From NCBI GenBank assembly GCA_008107755.1, contig VIRH01000058.1, positions 1-64,000 on the forward strand: DNA of 64,000 nt. Direction: 5' to 3'. This stretch comes from Rhodobacterales bacterium. GTDB lineage: Bacteria > Pseudomonadota > Alphaproteobacteria > Rhizobiales > Stappiaceae. The stretch's first letter is position 1; every line of letters starts with the position of its first letter. The translations under genes were made by a program, and so were the position numbers. Below are positions 27,372 through 35,418 of this stretch, in pieces. The notes under the pieces were generated by a model. That model was not told the DNA's origin and made no database searches. It saw only the letters and a list, made by a program, of their open reading frames with translations.

Positions 27372-27848
27372 TTAACGCTTGGAGAACTGGAACGACCGGC
27401 GTGCCTTGCGCTTACCGAACTTCTTACGTTCGACGACGCGGCTGTCGCGGGTCAGGAAGCCGTTCTTCTTCAGAACCGAGCGCAGCTCCGGCTCGTAATG
27501 CGTCAGAGCCTTGGAAAGGCCGTGGCGCACGGCGCCCGCCTGACCGGAAAGGCCACCGCCGGTGACGGTTGCAATAACGTCATACTGGCCAGCACGGTCG
27601 GTCAGCATGATCGGCTGCTGAAGGATCATCTGAAGCACGGGACGTGCGAAGTATTCAGAGAAGTCCTTCTTGTTCACGGTGATCTTGCCGGTGCCCGGCT
27701 TGATCCAGACGCGTGCGATCGCGTCCTTACGCTTGCCGGTGGCATATGCCCGGCCCTGGCTGTCCAGTTTCTGGACATGGACCGGAGCTTCGGGGGCAGC
27801 GGTTTCGACCGCGCCGCCCAGTTCTTCCAGGGATTGCAGCTCAGCCAT
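27372..27848 (-). CDS. rpsI: 30S ribosomal protein S9
   Basis: A 158-aa S9 protein with the alphaproteobacterial N-terminal extension ([15 protein letters not shown]). The conserved core is clear: [20 protein letters not shown], the ITVNKK segment, [19 protein letters not shown] and the basic C-terminal tail [17 protein letters not shown], which reaches the P-site tRNA in the ribosome. It starts two bases after rplM in the usual rplM-rpsI operon and is followed by a strong terminator. Confidence 0.98.
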   Translation of the reverse strand: MAELQSLEELGGAVETAAPEAPVHVQKLDSQGRAYATGKRKDAIARVWIKPGTGKITVNKKDFSEYFARPVLQMILQQPIMLTDRAGQYDVIATVTGGGLSGQAGAVRHGLSKALTHYEPELRSVLKKNGFLTRDSRVVERKKFGKRKARRSFQFSKR

Positions 27849-27850
27849 CG

Positions 27851-28318
27851 TTAAGCCCTCTTGCCGTCATTCTTGGGGTTGAGGCTCTTGACGTCGACCA
27901 GTTCAGGCGACTGAGCTTCGTGCGGGTGGGTCGAGCCGGCATAAACGCGCAGGTTCTTGAGCTGCTGGTTGGACAGCGGTCCACCCGGCATCATGCGCTG
28001 AACGGCTTTTTCCAGAACGCGCTCCGGGAAACGGCCTTCGAGAATTGCACGTGCGGTGCGCTCCTTGATGCCGCCCGGATGGCCGGTGTGCCAGTAGTAC
28101 TTCTTGTTTTCGTACTTGCGGCCCGTGAGTACCACCTTGTCGGCGTTGATAACGATGACGTTGTCGCCGGTGTCGATGTGAGGCGTATAGGTCGGCAGAT
28201 GCTTGCCACGCAGGTGATTGGCGATGAATGCGGCGAGACGGCCGACAACCATGCCTTCTGCGTCGATCAAGATCCACTTTTTCTCGACCTCAGCCGTCTT
28301 GGCAGAGAAGGTCTTCAT
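27851..28318 (-). CDS. rplM: 50S ribosomal protein L13
   Basis: A 155-aa L13 protein. Family segments: [20 protein letters not shown] at the N-terminus, [55 protein letters not shown] and the conserved [20 protein letters not shown]. First gene of the rplM-rpsI operon, with a consensus promoter about 85-115 bases upstream. Confidence 0.98.
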   Translation of the reverse strand: MKTFSAKTAEVEKKWILIDAEGMVVGRLAAFIANHLRGKHLPTYTPHIDTGDNVIVINADKVVLTGRKYENKKYYWHTGHPGGIKERTARAILEGRFPERVLEKAVQRMMPGGPLSNQQLKNLRVYAGSTHPHEAQSPELVDVKSLNPKNDGKRA

Positions 28319-28403
28319 GTTTCTGATCCATACTGGTCGGTTAAAGAAAAGGCCCGCGCCGCTCAGAAAGCCAGCGAACGGCCCTTAAATTCGTTCGAAG
28401 GTG

Positions 28404-28432
28404 CTTATACGCGGGCCTCAATTTGCCGTCAA
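28404..28432 (-). promoter_or_regulatory. rplM-rpsI promoter
   Basis: On the minus strand TTGACG (28432-28427), a 17-base spacer and TATAAG (28409-28404), near-consensus for housekeeping sigma. Start of transcription would be near 28397, giving a leader of about 80 bases to the rplM start. Confidence 0.75.
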
Positions 28433-28469
28433 GACCGACTTTTCAGAACGAAGACAAAATTCCTATTGT

Positions 28470-28498
28470 TTTTCAATCGCTTACAAAAACGGTATTAT
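28470..28498 (+). promoter_or_regulatory. Candidate promoter for the diguanylate cyclase gene
   Basis: TTTTCA (28470-28475), a 17-base spacer and TATTAT (28493-28498). The -10 box lies inside a small inverted repeat GGTA-TTATAT-TACC (28491-28504), which could be an operator. Transcription would start near 28505, about 120 bases before the chosen start codon. Confidence 0.4.
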
Positions 28499-28623
28499 AT
28501 TACCGCATAAATCTCACCATATTTCCGTCTAGCCTGCGCTGGGTGTCGCATAATAAACAAAACGAGCGCCCTAAAATAGATTACGCTAAGGCAACTTTTC
28601 TAGATTCGAACATAATCGGAACC

Positions 28624-29877
28624 ATGAGCGCGCCGCGTCCAGATTTGAAGATCTCACTAGGGCGTCTTTGTGCTCTGTCCGCTGGCCTAGCCACTGCGGC
28701 GGCCTTGGCAATGCTCTGCCTGTATTTTCTTCTCCAGACTCTTATCGAGTGGCAGGTCCGAACGTCGATACTCGAAAACGCCGGTCTGAAGGCCAGAATC
28801 TGGTCTGAACACCTATTCGCCCCCTTTCCGGACGCGGAACAGATGTTCACGACGGCAACCGTTACACCCGGCGACGTGCGTATTCTTGAAGCATCCTTTT
28901 CGTCCGTCGAAATGCTCCGTTTCGAACTGTTCAAAGCAGATGGCGCCAGGATTTTTTCCTCCTCTCCCGAACTCCTTGACGCAGATGAAGAACCAGAGGA
29001 CCGGGAAGATGCCCTGAACGTCTATCGAACCGGCATTCCCGCACTGGCCGTTCACAAGAATGTTCCGGACAAGAAATTCGGTGCACCAATAACCCTGGTG
29101 GAGGCCTATGTGCCCGCCCAGAAAAGCAACGGCGAACGGGTCGGCGTCATTGAGGTCCAATTCAACGTCACGCAACTCGAAAAAGCCCTGCGCAGGGCTT
29201 TTTCCAAGGTCGGATGGGTTCTGATCCTCGGCACCATCTTCCTGCTGTCCTTACCTGCCGCAGCCCTCGTCTACCGGACGCGTCAGCTACGGTCACGCGA
29301 TCTGAAACTTCTCGAGCTGATGCGCTACGACCAGCTGACCGGTGTCCTGAATCGCAATTCCGTAAGCGAGCACTTCGATGCGGTGTTCCAACCCAGGGAC
29401 GGTCGCTCCAGGATCGGGATCCTTTTCATCGACGTCGACCACTTCAAGCAATTCAACGATCAACATGGACACGCCTGCGGAGATGCGATCCTTCGCCATA
29501 TCGCCGAAAGACTATTGTCTTGCGTAGATGAGAAAGAGGACATCGTCGCACGCTTCGGCGGAGACGAATTCCTCATCCTTGTTCGCGGCGTCGATCTCGC
29601 CGGCTTGCGGGCGCTCTACGGACGCATCATGGAAGCCGTGATGAAGCCCTGCACATACGACGGAAAACCACTTGTCACGAACCTGAGTGTCGGCGTCTAC
29701 CTGACGCAGCTTGGAGACACCCAGAAAACCGGATTTCACCGAGCTGACCTGGCGCTTTATGCAGCTAAGAAGCGGGGACGCGGGCAGGTTGTCGAATATT
29801 CTCCGGAGCTTGAAACCCTGTTTGGTTCGGAGGCATCAGCGCATTCGAAGTCGGACGAGAGCCGCCAGCCCGTCTAA
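28624..29877 (+). CDS. Membrane-bound diguanylate cyclase (GGDEF)
   Basis: A 417-aa protein that should make cyclic di-GMP. Layout: a membrane helix at about 16-40, a periplasmic sensor region of about 150 residues, a second helix (VLILGTIFLLSLPAAALVY, about 200-218) and a cytoplasmic GGDEF domain with RYDQLTGVLNRNS, FIDVDHFKQFND and the intact active site RFGGDEFLIL. The inhibitory I-site RxxD is not kept: the equivalent position reads EKED, so product inhibition by that route is unlikely. The ATG at 28624 is chosen because the in-frame extension from 28423 is AT-rich and overlaps the promoter region; its ribosome binding site is weak. Signal unknown. Confidence 0.9.
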   Translation: MSAPRPDLKISLGRLCALSAGLATAAALAMLCLYFLLQTLIEWQVRTSILENAGLKARIWSEHLFAPFPDAEQMFTTATVTPGDVRILEASFSSVEMLRFELFKADGARIFSSSPELLDADEEPEDREDALNVYRTGIPALAVHKNVPDKKFGAPITLVEAYVPAQKSNGERVGVIEVQFNVTQLEKALRRAFSKVGWVLILGTIFLLSLPAAALVYRTRQLRSRDLKLLELMRYDQLTGVLNRNSVSEHFDAVFQPRDGRSRIGILFIDVDHFKQFNDQHGHACGDAILRHIAERLLSCVDEKEDIVARFGGDEFLILVRGVDLAGLRALYGRIMEAVMKPCTYDGKPLVTNLSVGVYLTQLGDTQKTGFHRADLALYAAKKRGRGQVVEYSPELETLFGSEASAHSKSDESRQPV

Positions 29878-29895
29878 ATGATGTGGCTCGCGTCC

Positions 29896-30321
29896 TTATC
29901 TTGGCGGCACGGAATAGGTGGCAGTTGCGTGAGCGGCGAGCTCGTCCTCGCCCTCCCCGGCAATCCCGCACTCCACGACCGCCAGTCGCTTGCCCAGCTT
30001 GAGCAGCCGGCAGGTTGCGAGGAGATCGCCTTGCGAGGGTTTGCGTAGAAAATTGATATTGAAACTGGTGGTGACAGCAAGCGCGACGGGTCCAATATGC
30101 GCCAGGATCACGACATACGCGGCAAGGTCTGCCAGCGCCATCATCGAGGGGCCGGACACCGTACCGCCCGGGCGCAGATGCAGATCATTTGCCGAAAGAC
30201 GGAGAACGGCTTCGCCCGAGGATACGCTATCGATGGCGTAAACACGCCCGCCAGCATGAATCTGCGGAAATTCCTTGTCCAGCATATCGGAAATCTCGGC
30301 AGCAGTCATCATTGGCTGCAT
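29896..30321 (-). CDS. PaaI-family hotdog thioesterase
   Basis: A 141-aa single hotdog-fold protein, probably an acyl-CoA thioesterase. Family features: the segment HLRPGGTVSGPSMMALADLA with the putative catalytic Asp, then TSFNINFLRKPSQGDLLATC and the strand ending HATATYSVPPR. A GGGAGGG ribosome binding site supports the ATG at 30321. No signal peptide. It is convergent with the diguanylate cyclase and shows no obvious partner. The acyl group hydrolysed is unknown. Confidence 0.85.
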   Translation of the reverse strand: MQPMMTAAEISDMLDKEFPQIHAGGRVYAIDSVSSGEAVLRLSANDLHLRPGGTVSGPSMMALADLAAYVVILAHIGPVALAVTTSFNINFLRKPSQGDLLATCRLLKLGKRLAVVECGIAGEGEDELAAHATATYSVPPR

Positions 30322-30640
30322 GTCATGGCCCTCCCAACCGTTTCAGGCAACGCGCTTTTTCGACCTTCTCTTACGTTAACGTCAGAAATGCGGAATGCAA
30401 CAGGAATACCCCGACGGTTCGGGAGGCAGGAGGCGCGATCTCGGTGCACCGGACGCGGGTTGCAAGGAGAGACCCCTTGATCTGGTCGAGAATGCTGTCC
30501 TCGCGCCGCAATCCTGTTCCATGGCACTGACCGAGCCTTGTATATATTCAGTCAGTTCCAGTTGAATCAGACCGCACCTCTCGCCGCCTGACTGATCCCA
30601 CTTCAAGCGGAAGCCGACCGTTCAAGAAAGGACCCAAGCG
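30322..30640. other. Divergent intergenic region, thioesterase / secreted protein
   Basis: About 320 bases between divergent genes. A short AT-rich run (TTGTATATATTCAG near 30537-30550) probably marks the promoter of the secreted-protein gene. I see no other element. Confidence 0.4.
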
Positions 30641-31138
30641 ATGGCCAACATATTTTCTTCAACTGCCCTGGCAGCGACACTGCCCCTCTGCGTTTCGGCG
30701 CTATCTCCGACGATGACACTTGCGGATGACTGGAGCTATATGGACGACCGCTCGACGCCTCAGAAGCTGGTCGAAAGCTACTATTACGCAATCAGCAACA
30801 AGTTTTACGTCCAGGCCTACAGCTACTTCCAGCCGGACCAGGCTCCTGCCAATTTCCAGGAATGGGTCGATGGCTACGCGGATACCGACAGCGTCGAGGT
30901 CAAGTTCGGAACGACAAATCCAGATCCCGGTGCCGGCCAGATTTACTGGGCACTTCCTGTTGCCCTCGCAGCAACCCAGACCGATGGATCGACGAAGGTC
31001 TTCACCGGGTGCTACGAGATTCACATGACCAATCTGGGAATGCAGACCGACCTTCCCTATCAGCCGATGGGAATTGTCTCCGCAAAGCTGAATGAGACGA
31101 ACGAACCGTTTTCGCAGGTCAAACCGGGAAGCTGCTGA
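30641..31138 (+). CDS. Secreted hypothetical protein
   Basis: A 165-aa protein with a probable signal peptide (MANIFSSTALAATLPLCV, hydrophobic to about 24, cleavage near TLA-DDW). The mature part starts DDWSYMDDRSTPQKLVESYY, rich in aromatic residues, and has two cysteines (FTGCYEIHM and the last residue region KPGSC), which could pair in the periplasm. AAGGA lies upstream of the ATG. I do not recognise a named domain; the shape resembles small NTF2-like secreted proteins, but this is only an impression. Confidence 0.75.
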   Translation: MANIFSSTALAATLPLCVSALSPTMTLADDWSYMDDRSTPQKLVESYYYAISNKFYVQAYSYFQPDQAPANFQEWVDGYADTDSVEVKFGTTNPDPGAGQIYWALPVALAATQTDGSTKVFTGCYEIHMTNLGMQTDLPYQPMGIVSAKLNETNEPFSQVKPGSC

Positions 31139-31175
31139 TCCGAAGCAGGACCACTGGGCGCTTATATGAACAGCA

Positions 31176-32201
31176 TCAGCTGCGGCGGCGGCCACGCCGC
31201 CGTCCTGTCCCGTCGCCAGCTTCGGCGCGGGCGGCATCGGCTTCCTTGTTGGGCGGTGAAACCAGCGGACCGATCGCCGAAATCACCTCGTCGAGTGTCG
31301 GACGTTTTCCCGCCTTGTGGCTGTCCAGCGCCCCGCGCATAGCGGCAAGATGGACAGGAGATGTGCCGCAACACCCGCCAACGATGCGGGCGCCGGCATC
31401 CAGCGCCATATGCGCGTATTTCGCCATCAAGTCCGGCGTCCCCGTATAAACGACTTCATCTCCCTTGATCTGGGGGATGCCGCAGTTCGCCTTGGCAACG
31501 ATGATCGTATCAGGATAGGCAGCGGTGATGTCCATGATCGCAGCCAGCAGATCGGATGCACCGACCCCGCAGTTCGAACCGATCGCTACGGGTGTGCAGG
31601 CAAAGTCTGTTTGCAGGTCGGCAAGCCCCTTTGGCGAAAGGCCCATCATCGTCTTGCCGGCGGTATCGAAGCTCGCCGTAATGACCAGCGGAACATCAAA
31701 CCCCTTAGCCGCCTCTGCCGCTGCCTTCATCTCTTCGACAGCAGACATCGTCTCCACCCAAAGGATGTCTGCTCCGCCTTCGACGAGGGCTTCGATCTGC
31801 TCACGGAAAGCCGCGACGCCGTCTTCGTAGCTCAGCGCCCCCAGCGGCTGGAACAGTTCACCTGTGGGGCCGATCGAGCCGCCTACGAGCACCTCGCGCT
31901 CAACTGTGTCGGCAACCTCCCGCGCCAGTTTCACGGCCGAGATATTCAGCTCCTTCACGCGCTCCTGAGCGTTGTGCAGTTTCAGCCGGTGTCGATTGCA
32001 GCCGAAGGTGTTTGTCAGGATGATGTCCGATCCGGCGTCAACAAACGACTTGTGAAGAGCCTTGATCTTTTCCGGCTGATCCATGTTCCACAGCTCCGGA
32101 GCATCGCCGGACACAAGCCCCATTTCGAAAAGGTTCGTTCCGGTCGCGCCATCTGCGAGGAGCGCCCCTTTGCGGGCCAACAGATCTTCCAGCTTGGACA
32201 T
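31176..32201 (-). CDS. bmt: Betaine-homocysteine S-methyltransferase
   Basis: A 341-aa zinc-dependent methyltransferase of the homocysteine S-methyltransferase family, moving a methyl group from glycine betaine (or a related donor) to homocysteine, giving dimethylglycine and methionine. N-terminal LLADGATGTNLFEMGL; zinc cysteines in SNCGVGASD and in VGGCCGTSPVHLA near the C-terminus. The start at 32201 (MSKLEDLL) is preferred over the long in-frame extension to 32342. The C-terminus ends in an unusual Arg-rich tail (GDGTGRRRGRRRS). It lies 159 bases downstream of the dimethylglycine-dehydrogenase-like gene on the same strand, which supports betaine over S-methylmethionine as donor. Confidence 0.88.
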   Translation of the reverse strand: MSKLEDLLARKGALLADGATGTNLFEMGLVSGDAPELWNMDQPEKIKALHKSFVDAGSDIILTNTFGCNRHRLKLHNAQERVKELNISAVKLAREVADTVEREVLVGGSIGPTGELFQPLGALSYEDGVAAFREQIEALVEGGADILWVETMSAVEEMKAAAEAAKGFDVPLVITASFDTAGKTMMGLSPKGLADLQTDFACTPVAIGSNCGVGASDLLAAIMDITAAYPDTIIVAKANCGIPQIKGDEVVYTGTPDLMAKYAHMALDAGARIVGGCCGTSPVHLAAMRGALDSHKAGKRPTLDEVISAIGPLVSPPNKEADAARAEAGDGTGRRRGRRRS

Positions 32202-32360
32202 TCGAGGGTCTTTCGTCTTTTCGGTTCGTGCCGCCCGCGGCATTGACATCTGAAATGGTGAGCCCACGCGGAAGACCTGCGTGGGGTTCGAGCTTGCGCA
32301 GCGCCTTGTCGGTCCGTCTCCCGGTTCTCTCGGAACAACCAATGCCCAGCGCCGTCTGGA

Positions 32361-34922
32361 TCAGGTTCTCGGTTTCAGGTTCTCAGGATCGTAGAGGGGC
32401 TTGTAGCCGACCGCGACCACCTCCACAGGATAGGTTTCGGAAAAATACTCGACATTGAGTTTTCTACCGACCTCGCAATATTCCTGCGGCAGATAGGCAA
32501 GCGCAATGTTCTTGCCAATGGTCGGCCCGTAAGCCACCGAGGTCGTGTAGGAAAGCCGTCCCAGACTGTCGACAAGCGTCTCGCCGGTATCTGGGTCAAG
32601 CACGGGCATCGTGCCGACGGGATAGCGTTTCACGCCGCTCGCGTCAGTGTTTTCCGTCATGACGAGGGTACACAGCATGGCGGCTTGCCGCTCCTGCGAC
32701 TTGTACTCCACATGCTTTTCCTTGCCCCGGAAATCCGCCTCCTTCACCTTCGGACGAGCCAGATCGCTTTCGATCAGATTGTACTGCGTCAGAAGATCCG
32801 CATTCTGCAGCCGCAGGCTTTTTTCCAACCGGCGCGAGTTGGCGTAGGTCTCGACCCCCACCGCCATGACGCCAATGTCCCGTAGAGCATCCCAGACGGC
32901 CAGGCCGTCCTCATATTTCATGTGCAGCTCCCATCCCTGTTCGCCGACATAGGAAAGGCGAAGGGCGGTCACGGTTTTTCCGGCAATCTCAATATGCCGG
33001 ATCGCGGCGAACGGGAAATTCTCAGGATCAAGCGCGGAAGGGTTCGTGACGACCTTCTTCAGATTCTCCCGGGCGTTCGGACCCCAAATGCCGATGGTGG
33101 TGAACTGCTCACTGACATCGGTGATCGTGACATCGAAGCCTTTCTCCCTGGCGACGCGCTTCACATAGTGGAAGTCCCGAGGACCGGCGTCCGCACCATC
33201 AACAATGCGGCAGCGGTCCGCCATGCGGAAGACTGTCAAATCAGCGCGAACCATTCCCTCGTCATCAAGGAAATGGGTATAAATGCCTTTGCCGACATTA
33301 CCGTCTCCACCGATCTTTGCGGCGCAAAGCCACTCAAGCAGTTCGACATGGTCTGGGCCTTCGACGTCGAACATGTAGAAGTGCGACAGGTTGATGATCC
33401 CGCAGTCTTCACTCAAGGCGAGATGCTCGGCATTCGACACGCGCCAGAAGTGACGGTTGTCCCATTCGTTTTCCCGCACCGGTACGCGGTCGCCGTATTT
33501 TTCCAGCAGGTGCTCGTTCGCCGCATAGCCATGCGCCCGCTCCCAGCCACCGAGCTCCATGAAATAACCGCCGAGCTCCACCTCCCTTTCATGGAAAGGC
33601 GAACGTTTCACATCACGGCCCGTCGCATAGGGTTCTCGCGGGTGAATGGCCGGAAAATAGATCTTTTGCGCGGCCTCGTAGCAACGTCCCTCGATAAACT
33701 CTTCGCTCAGCTGATGGGGATAGAAACGTGAATAGTCGATGGACGCGTGATCGATGCTCGTGCGCCCGTCCGTCATCCAGTCGGCGATAAGCTTGCCGTA
33801 GCCCGGACCGTCCTTGACCCAGATCGCAACGCAATACCAGAGCCCTCGCACCTTCTGGCTCTCCCCACAGGAGGGACCGCCGCCCGCCGACACTTGGAGC
33901 AACCCGTTGAAGGAGTGGCTCTCGTTATAGCCGATTTCGCCAAGGATGGGCGTCAACTCCATCGCGCGCTCAAGCGGCTCTATCACCTGCTCCATCTCCA
34001 GATCGCGCTGGGAAGGCGACAACCTGGCAAATTCCTTTTCCAGAAGATCGCGCGGGTGGCACATCCGCGGATTGTCGGTTTCGTAATATCCCCACTCGAT
34101 CTGACCACCCTCGGTCGTCTTGGGATCACCGGTATCGCGCATGTAGGCGGAATTGCCCTGATCTCTGAGCAGAGGAAATCCGATGTCCCTGCCGGTTCCC
34201 TCGAATTCGTTGTACGGGCCAAAGAATGTCAGCGGGTGATCTACCGGCATGACCGGCAGGTCCTCACCAACCATGTTGGCGATCAGACGCCCCCACAGTC
34301 CGGCGCACACGACCACATGATCGGCCATGATCGTACCGCGATGGGTGACCACGCCCTTGATCTGTCCATCCTCTACAATCAGCGACTGGGCGGGTGTGTT
34401 GGCAAAGACCTTCAGCTTGCCGCTCTTCTCTCCCTGGTCGACAAGCTTGCCGGCGACCGTCTGCGAGCGGGGTATGACAAGACCGGCATCGGGATCGAAC
34501 ATGCCTCCCTGCACCACGTCCTCCTCGATCAGCGGGAACATCTCCTTGATTTCCGCTGGCGTCACGAGGCGCACATTCGTGCCGAATGCCTTGCCGGATG
34601 ACACCTTGCGCCGGATCTCTTCCATCCACGCGTCATCACCTGTACGCGCGACCTCCAGACCGCCGACACGGGCGTAGTGGCCCATCTTGTCGAAGAAATC
34701 GATGGAATACTGTGTTGTCCAGACCGAGAGATAGTCGTGGCTTGTCGTGTAGCAGAAATCGGATGCATGTGCCGTCGAGCCGATATCGGTCGGAACACCT
34801 GACTTGTCTATGCCGACAATGTCATCCCATCCACGCTCGATGAGATGATGCGCAACCGATGCACCGACGATGCCGCCAAGTCCGACGATGACGACCTTTG
34901 CCCTGTCAGGAAATGCTGACAT
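32361..34922 (-). CDS. GcvT-family FAD-dependent oxidoreductase, dimethylglycine/sarcosine dehydrogenase-like
   Basis: An 853-aa two-domain flavoprotein. The N-terminal half is a D-amino-acid-oxidase fold with KVVIVGLGGIVGASVAHHL (about 9-27); the His in GSTAHASDF corresponds to the residue that binds FAD covalently in dimethylglycine and sarcosine dehydrogenases. The C-terminal half (from about 430) is a GcvT-type folate-binding domain with RVPVRENEWDNRHFWRVSNA and YVGEQGWELHMKYEDG. It probably demethylates an N-methylglycine and passes the carbon to tetrahydrofolate. Dimethylglycine is favoured because it lies with bmt and because SoxBDAG already serves sarcosine, but this is inference. AAGGA supports the ATG at 34922. 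Confidence 0.87.
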   Translation of the reverse strand: MSAFPDRAKVVIVGLGGIVGASVAHHLIERGWDDIVGIDKSGVPTDIGSTAHASDFCYTTSHDYLSVWTTQYSIDFFDKMGHYARVGGLEVARTGDDAWMEEIRRKVSSGKAFGTNVRLVTPAEIKEMFPLIEEDVVQGGMFDPDAGLVIPRSQTVAGKLVDQGEKSGKLKVFANTPAQSLIVEDGQIKGVVTHRGTIMADHVVVCAGLWGRLIANMVGEDLPVMPVDHPLTFFGPYNEFEGTGRDIGFPLLRDQGNSAYMRDTGDPKTTEGGQIEWGYYETDNPRMCHPRDLLEKEFARLSPSQRDLEMEQVIEPLERAMELTPILGEIGYNESHSFNGLLQVSAGGGPSCGESQKVRGLWYCVAIWVKDGPGYGKLIADWMTDGRTSIDHASIDYSRFYPHQLSEEFIEGRCYEAAQKIYFPAIHPREPYATGRDVKRSPFHEREVELGGYFMELGGWERAHGYAANEHLLEKYGDRVPVRENEWDNRHFWRVSNAEHLALSEDCGIINLSHFYMFDVEGPDHVELLEWLCAAKIGGDGNVGKGIYTHFLDDEGMVRADLTVFRMADRCRIVDGADAGPRDFHYVKRVAREKGFDVTITDVSEQFTTIGIWGPNARENLKKVVTNPSALDPENFPFAAIRHIEIAGKTVTALRLSYVGEQGWELHMKYEDGLAVWDALRDIGVMAVGVETYANSRRLEKSLRLQNADLLTQYNLIESDLARPKVKEADFRGKEKHVEYKSQERQAAMLCTLVMTENTDASGVKRYPVGTMPVLDPDTGETLVDSLGRLSYTTSVAYGPTIGKNIALAYLPQEYCEVGRKLNVEYFSETYPVEVVAVGYKPLYDPENLKPRT

Positions 34923-35418
34923 CTTTCATTCCTTCATCACAGGAAGCAAGACGGCACGGCCTTGCTTCTTCCAGCACCGCTCCACTGCACGCAAGCCCCG
35001 GTCCCGGCGGCCTTCGGCTGTGCAAGCCCATTCTTGGGAGGGAGTATTGCGGCAGATCGAAGGTCGAAATAGCTCAATTGCGTCATGGAGGCGTACCGCC
35101 CCGACACGCGACGGCAAAATGGCCATCTGCACACCTGGAAAATTCGGGGCAGCAATCCGCCAGAATGCCCGCTGCACCTCCGCCAGCAGGAGCGCGATGC
35201 GGGACGCCCAAATGACCGCATCCTCAACGCGTTGTGCGCATGCGCCATGGGGAGTGCGCACCTGTCGCCAGGTCTGACGTGAAGACGCTGCGATGCGGAT
35301 CGACGAAGACGCTGTCCTCATGCCGGAAATAGAGTAGGTTACGACGGTTATGGGACCGGTCCGGCTGACAAGCTGATCAAGACTGCGAAACACGAACGAC
35401 CACCTTGGGAGCCACGCC
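34923..35418. other. Divergent intergenic region of the betaine-related cluster
   Basis: About 500 bases between the divergent dehydrogenase and MttB-family genes, so both promoters should be here. Small frames on both strands lack ribosome binding sites and family resemblance. I could not pick out convincing promoter boxes or an operator. Confidence 0.4.

Larger units (their letters stand above)
28319..28623. other. Divergent intergenic region, rplM / diguanylate cyclase
   Basis: About 300 bases. It holds the rplM promoter (28404-28432) with a roughly 80-base leader, and an AT-rich stretch (about 28445-28620) containing the candidate promoter of the diguanylate cyclase gene. The leader contains GC-rich self-complementary segments, which could form structure; I do not assign a known L13 leader motif. 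Confidence 0.5.
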
